The notes below the pieces were generated by a model. That model was given only the letters and a program-made list of their open reading frames with translations. It made no database searches and had not been told where the DNA came from. DNA of 64,000 bases from an uncultured Geobacter sp. (GTDB taxonomy: Bacteria > Desulfobacterota > Desulfuromonadia > Geobacterales > Geobacteraceae), in the NCBI GenBank assembly GCA_903915655.1, contig CAIWTU010000081.1, forward strand, positions 1 to 64,000, written 5' to 3'. Shown here one piece after another: positions 29,598-38,601 of this stretch; position 1 is the first letter of the stretch; every line of letters begins with the position of its first letter. A program made the translations under genes and the position numbers.

Positions 29598-30467
29598 ATG
29601 AATTCAGAAAACGGGTCTAAAGGGAAGAAAGGGTTTTACCAAAAGGTCAGTGATGGGTTGGTAAGTTTTATCTTTGATAATGAAGAGCCACAACGATTTA
29701 TTGACCTGAGGGATAACAGAGCGGTTGGCATCAGAATTGAGAAACTCAACAAGTCTTTTGGGAGCAATCACGTCCTTAAAGATGTGAGTATGGAAATATT
29801 TCCAGGCGAGACCTTTTCTATTATAGGGCCGTCAGGTACAGGTAAAAGTGTTCTGTTGAAACTCATTGTAAGACTAGATACGCCGGACAGTGGTGAGATA
29901 TATATAGACAACCAACCGGTTTTCGGCTCAAAAGAAAAGAGGCAGGCGCATGATTACCGTTACAGCATGGTATTCCAGTCGTCGGCCCTCTTTAATTCCC
30001 TTACTGTTGGTGAAAATATAGGACTCTGGCTGAGGGAAAACCGGGTCTGCAAGGAAGCACGGATAAAGGAGATAATAAGGGAGAAGCTCGCAGTAGTCGG
30101 GTTGGAAGGTACAGAAAGTCTGAAAACATCGGAGCTCTCCGGCGGAATGAAGAAGAGGGTTGCCATTGCCCGATCTCTTGCTATGAATCCAGACCTCATT
30201 CTTTATGATGAACCTACTGCAGAGCTTGACCCGATCAATTCTGATGAACTGGCCAGCACTATCATCAAGCTCAAGGAATCGACAACCAACACCACTGTCA
30301 TTGTCACCCACGACCTTAACTTTGCGCTCTACGTTTCAGACAGGATTGCAATGATTCATGACGGCAGGATCATTGCCACAGGTACCCCGTCTGAGATAAA
30401 ATCAAGCGATAATCCGATTCTAAGGGGATTTATCTATACAACCACCAAGGGGATAAAAGGTGCCTGA
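29598..30467 (+). CDS. ABC transporter ATP-binding protein, MlaF-like
   Basis: A 289-residue ABC ATPase with Walker A GPSGTGKSVL (about residue 77), the Q loop in YSMVFQSSALFNSLTVGENI, signature LSGGMKKRVAIARSL and Walker B LILYDEPTAELDP. The SGGMKKR signature and FQSSALFNSLTV are typical of MlaF-type ATPases of phospholipid/MCE transporters. An extra N-terminal segment of about 45 residues (KGFYQKVSDGLVSFIFDNEEPQ) precedes the ABC domain. The usual permease (MlaE) and MCE protein (MlaD) are not adjacent, so it either partners with distant genes or does something else. Confidence 0.87.
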   Translation: MNSENGSKGKKGFYQKVSDGLVSFIFDNEEPQRFIDLRDNRAVGIRIEKLNKSFGSNHVLKDVSMEIFPGETFSIIGPSGTGKSVLLKLIVRLDTPDSGEIYIDNQPVFGSKEKRQAHDYRYSMVFQSSALFNSLTVGENIGLWLRENRVCKEARIKEIIREKLAVVGLEGTESLKTSELSGGMKKRVAIARSLAMNPDLILYDEPTAELDPINSDELASTIIKLKESTTNTTVIVTHDLNFALYVSDRIAMIHDGRIIATGTPSEIKSSDNPILRGFIYTTTKGIKGA

Positions 30468-30513
30468 ATTATAGGCCTCTCCCCGCGTAGCGCTGCTTCA
30501 CTACCATTAGTTA

Positions 30514-30534
30514 CAGGGTCCCTTTCGGGACCTG
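30514..30534 (+). terminator. Hairpin after the MlaF-like gene
   Basis: CAGGGTCCC and GGGACCTG pair across a short loop (30514-30534, one bulge), followed by a weak T-rich stretch. It is a possible terminator or attenuator ahead of the receiver gene. Confidence 0.45.
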
Positions 30535-30598
30535 ACTTTATACAGTCGTGCGAGATATTGGTTTCCGGATGGAAACTGCCTGGCTCCTTGAGGGAACG

Positions 30599-30979
30599 AT
30601 GGGAAAGATTCTTATAATAGACGATGACGAAGCTTTTCTGGTTCTCCTCAGAGACTATATAGAACAGTACTACCCACTTTTACGTGTTCAGACATGTAAA
30701 GATCCTTTGCTGGCCTTGAGAGAGATCAATGAGGATGTCGACCTGCTTGTTGTAGATCTCGAAATGCCGAGGATGACCGGCAATAAAATAATTGCCTATG
30801 CTATCGGTCTCGGCATTGACAGGAACAGAATAATTCTAATTTCCAGTCATGACGCCAATTATCTCCACGAGCATTTTCCGATGGGGACATGTCTTGCGGT
30901 ACTGAATAAATTCGAAGCTGGGCAAAAGGCAGTGCTCGACATGATTTTTAAATCTCTCCAAAAAAAGATATCCGGTTGA
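30599..30979 (+). CDS. Receiver-domain-only response regulator
   Basis: A 126-residue protein consisting of a single CheY-like receiver. Acidic residues IIDDDEAF, the phospho-acceptor Asp in LLVVDLEMPRMTG (about residue 51), Ser in ILISSHD and Lys in AVLNKFEAG are in place. ATG 30599 with GAGGG upstream is chosen. There is no output domain, so it acts through protein contacts, as in phosphorelays or chemotaxis-like systems. No kinase gene is next to it, so its partner is unknown. Confidence 0.9.
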   Translation: MGKILIIDDDEAFLVLLRDYIEQYYPLLRVQTCKDPLLALREINEDVDLLVVDLEMPRMTGNKIIAYAIGLGIDRNRIILISSHDANYLHEHFPMGTCLAVLNKFEAGQKAVLDMIFKSLQKKISG

Positions 30980-31069
30980 TTTTTCAGCTTTGATGATTCT
31001 CCTCGAATTCTGTCTTTAATTCTAAGCAATACCTAACCGATAACAATCTGAAGCGTGTATAATTACCCT

Positions 31070-33733
31070 ATGGATGTCATTACTACTCATCTGAACGCCG
31101 ATTTTGATTGCCTCGGTGCGATGGTTGCCGCAAAAAAACTCTATCCTGATGCCCTTATGGTCTTTTCCGGATCACAGGAAAAGAGCCTGCGTGATTTTTT
31201 TCTCAAAAACAGCGCTCTCCCGATCAAATTTACCAGGCTGAAAGAGGTCGACTTAAATTCTGTTACTCGACTAATCGTCGTTGATTGCAGGCATTCTTCC
31301 CGCATAGGCAGATTTTCCGAAATAATCAAGAGACCTGCCTTGACAATCCATATTTATGACCATCACCCCGAGGCACATTCCGATATACCATATACCGACG
31401 GAGAGATCCGCGAATGCGGCTCATCGACTGCAGTTCTTGCCGGGATACTGATGGAAAAAGGGATAACGGTCGATCCCATCGAGGCTACACTGATGATGCT
31501 CGGTATATATGAAGATACCGGTAATCTTCTCTTTCCCTCCACAAAAGGCGACGATTACCGTGCCGCTGCCTGGCTGCTTGAACATGGGGCAAATCTTAAT
31601 ACTGTCGCCGATTCCATTACGCAGGAACTTACCTCGGAACAGATATCACTCCTGAATGATCTTCTGAAATCGCTCAAAACGATAAACTTCAACAGGGTTG
31701 ATGTCTCAATAGCAAGCACCTCAATCGATTATTACATAGGGGATATTGCTCTCCTCGCCCATATGATGCGCGATATGGAAAACCTTGATGTCCTTTTCCT
31801 GGTAATCGGCATGGGTACGCGGGTTTATATGGTTGCACGGAGCCGCCTTCCGGAAGTTGACGTTGCTGAGATTCTGAGAGAGTTCGGTGGTGGCGGGCAC
31901 CCCCACGCTTCTTCTGCAACAGTCAAGGAATTGACCCTTATTCAGGTCTTGGCGAGACTTCATAAAATCCTCTCCGACAAAGTCAACCCGAGGTTTGTTG
32001 CCGGAGATTTCATGACATCACCGGTAAAAACCATCGCCTCCGAGACCACCGTTGCCGAAGCACGGGAACTTCTTACCAGGTATGCTGTCAATGCGTTGCC
32101 TGTAATAGAAAACGGGAAAATGGTCGGCATAATATCCAGAAATATCGTCGAAAAGGCTCTCTATCACGATCTGGGGAAGGTTTCCGTATCTGAATACATG
32201 CATACCGAATATCTTGAAGCCAAGCCGGATACCTCTCTGGACGAAATACAGGAATATATGGTGGCCAGCGATCGGCGCTTCGTGCCTGTATTCGAGAACG
32301 GTGATTTAGTCGGCACTATTACCAGGACCGATCTGCTCCGGTTCATGTATTCGGGATTGCATGGGGAGTCAAGGGCGATTTATGACGTTGAGAGGGATGT
32401 CATTCCGGTTCGTAAACGAAAGATGGAAGATCTTATGCGGCGGAACCTTTCCGGACGGTTACTGCAGGTTCTCAATGAACTGGGAGAGGGGGGAGACGAA
32501 CTTGACCTGCCGGTCTATGCGGTAGGTGGTTTTGTCAGAGATCTTATCCTAGGTATGAAAAATTCCGACCTCGATGTTACCGTTGAGGGGGATGGTATAC
32601 GGTTTGCCGAGGCCTTTGCCGGTAGCCATAACTGTCGTGTTAAAAGTCATCAGAAATTTGGAACCGCAGTAATAATTTTCCCCGACGGCCTGAAGGTTGA
32701 CGTTGCCAGCACCCGACTCGAATATTACGAGTCTCCAGGCGATTTGCCAATTGTCGAGCGATCATCCTTAAAGATGGATCTGTACCGTCGTGATTTTATC
32801 ATAAATACGCTTGCCATACGTCTTAACAAGACAGGGTTCGGTCTCCTTACCGATTATTTCGGAGCTCTCGCTGATCTGCGTGAGAAAACAATCAGGGTTC
32901 TTCATAATCTTTCCTTTGTAGAAGATCCAACCAGAGTTTTCCGGGCCTTGCGCTTTGAACAGCGGCTCGATTTTCACATTGCTGCACACACAGAAAAACT
33001 TATAAAGAATGCAGTAAAAATGAACTTTCTCAGCAAACTCGGAGGGAAAAGGCTTTTAACGGAAATCATCTATATATTGAGGGAAAAAGAGCCTATCAAG
33101 GCACTGGAAAGGATGGCTTCGCTCGGTCTTTTAAAGTTTATCCACCCGGAACTGGTTTTGACTGCCGGAACCAGAGCTCTCCAGGAAGAGGCACAAAAGG
33201 TCTTTTCCTGGTTTGAGCTTCTTTTCCTTGATCATCCTCATGAAAAATGGGTCGTTTTCTTTCTAACCCTCTGCGCTGAATTAACAGATGAACAATTCTG
33301 GCTAACCTGCACCAGACTTACCGTCACCGAGCATTACAAGGAAAAATTGCACGAAATGAGAAAGACCGGGCATGCAGTTCTTGAAACCATGCACAGACGT
33401 TCAGCACGTGGTGCAATGATTCACCGAAGCGAAATATATTACTATCTGAAAGGGCTACCGGTAGAGGTGCTGCTCTACATGATGGCGAAAACGCCTGATG
33501 AAAGGGTAAAAAAACTTATATCGCTCTATTTTACGAGGTTGCAGAACGTTCATTGCATGATAACCGGTAACGATCTGAAAAAAATCGGTCTGCCGACAGG
33601 ACCCCGTTACAGAGAGATTTTGGACAAGGTATTAAAGGCGAGACTTGACGATGAAGTTATGAGTCTGGAGGACGAATGGCGTTTAGTAAAAAAAGAGCTC
33701 AGTCGGGGGGATGTGAATAATCTTTTGGACTAA
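31070..33733 (+). CDS. A-adding tRNA nucleotidyltransferase with DHH and CBS domains
   Basis: An 887-residue fusion. Residues 1-300 form a DHH/DHHA1 phosphoesterase (HLNADFDCLGAM, VVDCRHSS, YDHHPEAH, FGGGGHPHASS). Two CBS domains follow (about 310-430). The C-terminal half is a class II poly(A) polymerase/tRNA nucleotidyltransferase with YAVGGFVRDLILG, SDLDVTVEG and RRDFIINTLAIRL. This architecture matches the A-adding enzymes known from Aquifex and Geobacter-type bacteria, which add the terminal A while a separate enzyme adds CC. ATG 31070 is chosen because the DHH motif starts at once; GTG 31055 is possible. A TATAAT box lies seven bases upstream of the ATG. Confidence 0.9.
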   Translation: MDVITTHLNADFDCLGAMVAAKKLYPDALMVFSGSQEKSLRDFFLKNSALPIKFTRLKEVDLNSVTRLIVVDCRHSSRIGRFSEIIKRPALTIHIYDHHPEAHSDIPYTDGEIRECGSSTAVLAGILMEKGITVDPIEATLMMLGIYEDTGNLLFPSTKGDDYRAAAWLLEHGANLNTVADSITQELTSEQISLLNDLLKSLKTINFNRVDVSIASTSIDYYIGDIALLAHMMRDMENLDVLFLVIGMGTRVYMVARSRLPEVDVAEILREFGGGGHPHASSATVKELTLIQVLARLHKILSDKVNPRFVAGDFMTSPVKTIASETTVAEARELLTRYAVNALPVIENGKMVGIISRNIVEKALYHDLGKVSVSEYMHTEYLEAKPDTSLDEIQEYMVASDRRFVPVFENGDLVGTITRTDLLRFMYSGLHGESRAIYDVERDVIPVRKRKMEDLMRRNLSGRLLQVLNELGEGGDELDLPVYAVGGFVRDLILGMKNSDLDVTVEGDGIRFAEAFAGSHNCRVKSHQKFGTAVIIFPDGLKVDVASTRLEYYESPGDLPIVERSSLKMDLYRRDFIINTLAIRLNKTGFGLLTDYFGALADLREKTIRVLHNLSFVEDPTRVFRALRFEQRLDFHIAAHTEKLIKNAVKMNFLSKLGGKRLLTEIIYILREKEPIKALERMASLGLLKFIHPELVLTAGTRALQEEAQKVFSWFELLFLDHPHEKWVVFFLTLCAELTDEQFWLTCTRLTVTEHYKEKLHEMRKTGHAVLETMHRRSARGAMIHRSEIYYYLKGLPVEVLLYMMAKTPDERVKKLISLYFTRLQNVHCMITGNDLKKIGLPTGPRYREILDKVLKARLDDEVMSLEDEWRLVKKELSRGDVNNLLD

Positions 33734-33752
33734 ATATAGTAAATATTGATCT

Positions 33753-34820
33753 TTAGTTGAATTGGCGACCGCCGCATTTTTTCAACTGCTTATGAGAATC
33801 TCTAAGCAGACGCTCTGTGGTTTTCCAGTCAATGCACTCGTCGGTTATGGATACGCCGTACTTAAACCTGGAGTGATCGGCTGGAATGCTCTGGCTGCCG
33901 GCTTCCAGGTTGCTCTCAATCATGACCCCGGAGATGGAATGGTTTCCTGCGGCAATCTGGTCAAGAACACCTTGCATTACCATCGGTTGCCTTTCATGGT
34001 TCTTCGCTGAATTGCCGTGGCTGCAGTCGACCATGATACTTGGGAACAAATCGGCTTTACAAAGCATTTCTTCTGTTTTTTTGATATCTTCGGGGAGGTA
34101 ATTCGGTTTATTGTTACTGCCGCGCAGCACTATGTGCACATCGGGGTTGCCGGTTGTCTGGATGATCGCACTCTTCCCTTCCCGGTTTATGCCGAGAAAG
34201 CTGTGCGAATGGAGGGCCGATTTCATTGCATCTATCGCTATCTGGAGATTACCGTCCGTACCGTTTTTAAAGCCTATTGGAAAGGATAAACCGCTGGCAA
34301 TTTCCCTGTGGGTCTGAGATTCGGTGGTGCGCGCACCGATAGCACCCCAGCAGATGAGATCTGCCATATACTCCGGGGTAATGGGATCCAGTGTCTCCGT
34401 TGCCACCGGAAGTTTTAGGTCGGTTATCGCGCAGAGAAGTCCCCTTGCTATTCCAAGTCCTTTTGATATCAGGTGGCTGCCATTCATTTCCGGATCGTTG
34501 ATCAGCCCCTTCCAGCCTATAGTGGTGCGCGGCTTCTCGAAATAAACGCGCATAACCAGAAAGAGTTGATCAGACAGTTCGGACGATAGTGCAGCAAGAC
34601 GTTCAGCGTATTCCATTGCGGCCCTGGGATCATGGATCGAACAAGGGCCAACCACCACCATAAGTCGCCGGTCCCTTCCTTTGAGGATCTCTTTGATCTG
34701 AGAGCGACTGATGCTGACAAATTCACCGGCTTTGATGGAAAGCGGGTATACAAGTCGCAGGTCGGTTGGGGCGATAACCGGGGTAATGCCTTTTACGTTG
34801 AGGTTATTGGTCTTGATCAT
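33753..34820 (-). CDS. 3-deoxy-7-phosphoheptulonate synthase (type I)
   Basis: DAHP synthase joins phosphoenolpyruvate and erythrose 4-phosphate, the first step to aromatic amino acids. The 355-residue protein is of the AroF/G/H type: VVGPCSIHDPRAAMEYAERL, the RVYFEKPRTTIGWKGLINDP block, the ARTTESQTHREIASGLS metal/substrate loop, GFKNGTDG, and MVDCSHGNSAK. This type is usually inhibited by one aromatic amino acid; which one cannot be told here. It converges tightly (19 bases) with the A-adding enzyme gene. Confidence 0.96.
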   Translation of the reverse strand: MIKTNNLNVKGITPVIAPTDLRLVYPLSIKAGEFVSISRSQIKEILKGRDRRLMVVVGPCSIHDPRAAMEYAERLAALSSELSDQLFLVMRVYFEKPRTTIGWKGLINDPEMNGSHLISKGLGIARGLLCAITDLKLPVATETLDPITPEYMADLICWGAIGARTTESQTHREIASGLSFPIGFKNGTDGNLQIAIDAMKSALHSHSFLGINREGKSAIIQTTGNPDVHIVLRGSNNKPNYLPEDIKKTEEMLCKADLFPSIMVDCSHGNSAKNHERQPMVMQGVLDQIAAGNHSISGVMIESNLEAGSQSIPADHSRFKYGVSITDECIDWKTTERLLRDSHKQLKKCGGRQFN

Positions 34821-34858
34821 GGGTGCGGTATCCTGTTTCTTATAACGAAATGTACATG

Positions 34859-34887
34859 AATCTAACCTTTTTGGAGTTGATTGTCAA
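34859..34887 (-). promoter_or_regulatory. Sigma70-type promoter of the DAHP synthase gene
   Basis: On the minus strand TTGACA (34882-34887) and TAGATT (34859-34864) lie exactly 17 bases apart. An inverted repeat GATAC/GTATC at 34894-34909 is just upstream and could bind a regulator. Confidence 0.55.
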
Positions 34888-34910
34888 AGCTTTGATACGA
34901 TGAAGTATCT

Positions 34911-35744
34911 TCATCTCCCCGGAGGAACCGTACACTCCCTGGCCATATATGAACCGCACGACCTCAAGAGTTTCCTGTCCACGAAATTTCTGACGATCTG
35001 AACTGCTTCAGCCACTCCTTCAACTTCAGGCAAGGTGGAGGCAAGACTGTATATGTAATCCCGCTCGATCAGGAGCCTGAACGAAGCCTCAAAATTAAGA
35101 TCGTATACCCATGAAAGCTGCATCAGTTTAAAATCGTTGAGGTTTTTAACCGATGATAAAGGAACTGTATCCATTAGGCCTAGATGAGCCAGGATTTCGG
35201 GTGAACAGTCCGGAGAGTCCGGCAGACCCAACCCGGCTGCCGATGCCCTCATCTCTTCGGGTTGCGAGAAATATTCAATAAAGACCCGCCAGATGTCCAG
35301 CTTATCGGCATCGCGGATGATTTTAAGAAATAACAGTTCCTCTTCGGTGACTTTTGCCGGAATAGAAAAAACATTATGCAGCTCGACAGCATGTACAATC
35401 AGGGAGCGTTCATCGGGGTGGAAAGGAGCGAGCAGTTCGCACTCCTCCAGGATCTTTGCGCCGAGTTTGGCATGGTCCACCGATATACTGTCCCTGAAGG
35501 TTTTGTGCTGTCGGTATTGTTCAAACCTCCCGATATCGTGCAGCAGTGCTATAACCCCCGCAAGCTGTAACCGCTTTTCGTCCAGGTTTTCTCCCCGACA
35601 GATATCCAGAGTATTGTTGTAAACCTGGAATGTATGTTTCTCCTTAAGGGCTATGTTTTTCTGGAATTCCTGATCCGATGAATAGTAAGAGCGGCAATAT
35701 CCGGAAAACCATGCACGTATTTCGCTTACGTATCCCTTGTTCAT
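34911..35744 (-). CDS. HD-domain phosphohydrolase family protein
   Basis: A 277-residue protein with an HD metal-binding fold. The His in KEKHTFQVYNNTLDI, the His-Asp pair in IALLHDIGRFEQY (about residues 69-70), His in HAKLGAKIL and HAVELHN, and Asp in IIRDADKLDIWR fit the family. Members act as phosphohydrolases on nucleotides or related compounds; the substrate cannot be named. AAGGAG precedes the start. It lies between divergent pncB-side sequence and the DAHP synthase promoter, and appears to be its own unit. Confidence 0.85.
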   Translation of the reverse strand: MNKGYVSEIRAWFSGYCRSYYSSDQEFQKNIALKEKHTFQVYNNTLDICRGENLDEKRLQLAGVIALLHDIGRFEQYRQHKTFRDSISVDHAKLGAKILEECELLAPFHPDERSLIVHAVELHNVFSIPAKVTEEELLFLKIIRDADKLDIWRVFIEYFSQPEEMRASAAGLGLPDSPDCSPEILAHLGLMDTVPLSSVKNLNDFKLMQLSWVYDLNFEASFRLLIERDYIYSLASTLPEVEGVAEAVQIVRNFVDRKLLRSCGSYMARECTVPPGR

Positions 35745-35838
35745 AATCTGGTCAAATCTCCTTGGTCATTGCAAGTCAACAACAAGTTTGTGCCGCTGGA
35801 AAAGTTTATATCAACAGAGCACTATACGGATACCCTCA

Positions 35839-37284
35839 TCATCCGATAGTAGACTCTTTTAAAAATCCGGTGGACACTTCCTCTATCACCTTTGACCTGA
35901 GATTGTGTAGCCCCTGGCTTATTGACACCTTGTATATGTGCGGGTTTTCCAGACGAAGTGAACCTTCCGGGAGGCATTTCAGTTGTTCGGAGGAACGGTC
36001 TGCGATTTTATCGAGGGAAGGGGAGGGACTACATATTTTCCCCCCCTCCATCACCGTACTTCTTAGATCAGCGAACCGGACACCTTCAGGAATAACTTTA
36101 TGGTGGGCAGGGTTTGTCGGGTCGTAGACGATCTCTCCCGGTTTCAGCTCTTCGCGATCCAGAGAGATGATGTCCATGAGAAATCTGCCATTGCTCCCGG
36201 TAACTCTGGTCAGCCGCTTTTGATCTGGGAGGGTACTCTTGCTTATGTCATTGGATACCTTGAGTTTCGGGATGCCATCGAAGCGGACGAGCTTGTATAC
36301 TCCGCCCAAGGCGCCGCCTCCCTCCCCCTGGCAGCTGGCGAGGGAGGTTCCCACCCCGTAGATATCGACCTTGCCCCCCTGATCGCGGATGGAACGGATG
36401 ATGAATTCGTCAAGTTCGTTGGAAGCCAGAATCAAGATCTCTGGAAAGCCGGCGCTGTCGAGCATCGCACGTGTTTCCCTGCTTAAATATGCCAAGTCTC
36501 CGGAATCGAGCCGGACTCCCAGGAGTTCATGTCCCTTTTGCCTCAACTCGCCAGCTATTATGATAGCATTGGGAACACCGCTTTCCAGCGTGTTGTAGGT
36601 ATCGACCAGGAGAATGCTGCTGTCCGGAAAGAGATCGGCATAGGCGCGAAAAGCTGAAAGCTCGTCTGAAAATGACATTATCCAGCTGTGCGCGTGGGTA
36701 CCTTTAACCGGTATATTGTAAACTTTGCCTGCCCAGACGTTGCTGGTACTCCGGACGCCTCCGATGTAAGCGCCCCGTGCTACACTGAGAGCGCCATCCG
36801 GACCCTGTGCGCGCCGCAAACCGAATTCTACAACTGTTCCGCTCCCTGCTGCTATGGTCAGTCGAGCGGCTTTGGTGGCGACGAGGGTCTGAAAATTAAT
36901 TATATTGAGCAGGGCCGTTTCCACAAGTTGTGCCTGCGCCATTGGCGCTTCGACTGTGAGAAGTGGTTCGCGGGCAAAAACGACTGTTCCTTCTGGAAGT
37001 GCGGTTACTTTACCCTGGAACCGGAAGGTCCGAAGAAAATCCAGAAAGTGTGGTTTGAAAATATTTAGTCCCCGGAGGTAGTCCAGCTCGTCTGAAGTAA
37101 AATGTAATTTATCAAGGTAGTCGAGCGCAGTCTCAAGTCCGGCAAAGATCGCATAATTCCCGAGGAAAGGAGCTTTTCGGAAAAAAAGGTCGAAAACCGC
37201 AGTTTTTTCGTGCATCCCTTTTTCGTAATATCCCGCCAGCATCGTCAGTTCGTAGAGGTCCGTAAATAGTGCTGAATAACGCAT
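35839..37284 (-). CDS. pncB: Nicotinate phosphoribosyltransferase
   Basis: PncB makes nicotinate mononucleotide from nicotinate and PRPP in NAD salvage. The 481-residue protein has FTDLYELTMLAGYYEKGMH at the start, the catalytic-His region VKGTHAHSWIMSF, LLVDTYNTLESG, GVRLDSGDL and the phosphate-binding DIYGVGTSL, with a final lobe. ATG 37284 (GCGAG upstream) is preferred over ATG 37296, which lacks a ribosome site. It is the longer bacterial type. Confidence 0.93.
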   Translation of the reverse strand: MRYSALFTDLYELTMLAGYYEKGMHEKTAVFDLFFRKAPFLGNYAIFAGLETALDYLDKLHFTSDELDYLRGLNIFKPHFLDFLRTFRFQGKVTALPEGTVVFAREPLLTVEAPMAQAQLVETALLNIINFQTLVATKAARLTIAAGSGTVVEFGLRRAQGPDGALSVARGAYIGGVRSTSNVWAGKVYNIPVKGTHAHSWIMSFSDELSAFRAYADLFPDSSILLVDTYNTLESGVPNAIIIAGELRQKGHELLGVRLDSGDLAYLSRETRAMLDSAGFPEILILASNELDEFIIRSIRDQGGKVDIYGVGTSLASCQGEGGGALGGVYKLVRFDGIPKLKVSNDISKSTLPDQKRLTRVTGSNGRFLMDIISLDREELKPGEIVYDPTNPAHHKVIPEGVRFADLRSTVMEGGKICSPSPSLDKIADRSSEQLKCLPEGSLRLENPHIYKVSISQGLHNLRSKVIEEVSTGFLKESTIG

Positions 37285-37359
37285 TTTATCTCGCATAAGA
37301 TTTAATTTGCTTACAGTATAACATATACAACAAAATGATTGGCCGGTTGTCTGGAGGGT

Positions 37360-38520
37360 CTAGTCGGGTTTTTGCCATGCGATAAGAATATGCCTGATCA
37401 GGCGGTTGGCTGCGATACCGGCTATGAAACCGTAAGCCATGTTTGTCGTCAGCGACACCGCTACGGTAACTGCCATAGGAAACAATTCTTCGATAGTGAG
37501 CATCTTTTTCACAAATCTGGTGAGTTCAAATCCTACAAGCAACATCATGGCCCCGATAATTGACTGCGGGAAGAGGGTAAATAGGCCGGCAACTGAAGAT
37601 GCCATGAAGAGGCCGAGGGCAATCTCGATCACCCCTTCAATTATGTTCGTCCCACCCGTTCTGGCGCCAAAGTAGTATTGCCCGGCCAAACCTCCGGCCC
37701 CGTGGCACATCGGCATACCTCCGAAAAAAGGGACTACCATGTTCATGAGACCCTGATTCAGGGAGAGGCTCTTTTCGGTTACCTGTCGGTCGGGCCAGTA
37801 AGTTCTGATCAAGCTGGAGGTAGCTATTGTTGCATTAGTTACGGTAAGGGGAATCTGGGCGAACCCGGCAAGGAGGAGTGTCTGCCAGAGTTCACCCATA
37901 CGAAAACCTGTCAGGGGTGGGAGATTAAAGCCTGGGGGGGCAATCTGTCGGAACTCTCCCTTTAGAATCACGATCAGTATGCCAAGAGCCATCAAGACTA
38001 CAGCTCCCGGAGCATATCTATTCTGCCTCAAGATAACTGCCAGGATGGTGGCAGTTATGCCGAGAAGCCAGGAGGTCGAGAGGAGCTTGTACGCTTCAAC
38101 GACGAGAAGGAGACCGAGGGTTATCTGAATCCCCCGGATAACCGAGGGGGGGGTTACACGTCCAAGCCAACCGACGATCCCGGTAATGGCGAAAAAAAAC
38201 CAGATTATGCCCATGGAAAAACCGGAGGCATAGATCATTGACGGCGTCCAATGCTGGGCAATTGCAGCGATAGCAATAACCTTCATTGGTTCGATCGGCA
38301 TGGGAAGGCGGTAAGCAATGCCGGTTGCAATATTTGCAAGCCCCATCATGACCAGGAAACCGGCAGGATTCAGTCCGCAGACGGAGATATAACCGATTGC
38401 AAAAGGGATGAGGACGCCAAGGTCGCCCATGGAGCCGGCGAGTTCGCGGCCGCTGAATTCAAAGGATTTAATTTTGATCACTGATAATCCTGCGGATGCC
38501 CGGTTTAAGTCAATTTCCAT
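37360..38520 (-). CDS. MOT1-type molybdate (or sulfate) transporter
   Basis: A 386-residue integral membrane protein with about ten helices and two repeats of the MOT1/sulfate-carrier type: FSGRELAGSMGDLGVLIPFAIGY near the start and VPFFGGMPMCHGAGGLAGQYYFGARTGG in the second half. Neighbouring prolines and small residues in PMPIEPMKVIAIAA fit the substrate site. Members are annotated as putative sulfate or molybdate carriers. The ModE-like operator 50 bases upstream argues for molybdate. Confidence 0.85.
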   Translation of the reverse strand: MEIDLNRASAGLSVIKIKSFEFSGRELAGSMGDLGVLIPFAIGYISVCGLNPAGFLVMMGLANIATGIAYRLPMPIEPMKVIAIAAIAQHWTPSMIYASGFSMGIIWFFFAITGIVGWLGRVTPPSVIRGIQITLGLLLVVEAYKLLSTSWLLGITATILAVILRQNRYAPGAVVLMALGILIVILKGEFRQIAPPGFNLPPLTGFRMGELWQTLLLAGFAQIPLTVTNATIATSSLIRTYWPDRQVTEKSLSLNQGLMNMVVPFFGGMPMCHGAGGLAGQYYFGARTGGTNIIEGVIEIALGLFMASSVAGLFTLFPQSIIGAMMLLVGFELTRFVKKMLTIEELFPMAVTVAVSLTTNMAYGFIAGIAANRLIRHILIAWQKPD

Positions 38521-38569
38521 CCGGAGTTTCCGGAAGAAAGGAGGTGATGGAGTGTGATCTTAGCCAAAA

Positions 38570-38601
38570 TATCGGTTATATGCAAGCTGATATAACAGAT
38601 A
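38570..38601 (-). promoter_or_regulatory. ModE-like operator upstream of the MOT1 carrier
   Basis: TATCGGTTATAT (38570-38581) and ATATAACAGATA (38590-38601) form a 12-base inverted repeat with one mismatch and an 8-base spacer. The half sites resemble the ModE box (ATCG.TATATA ... TATATA.CGAT). The site lies 50 bases before the carrier start, where a molybdate-bound ModE could repress it. Confidence 0.6.
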
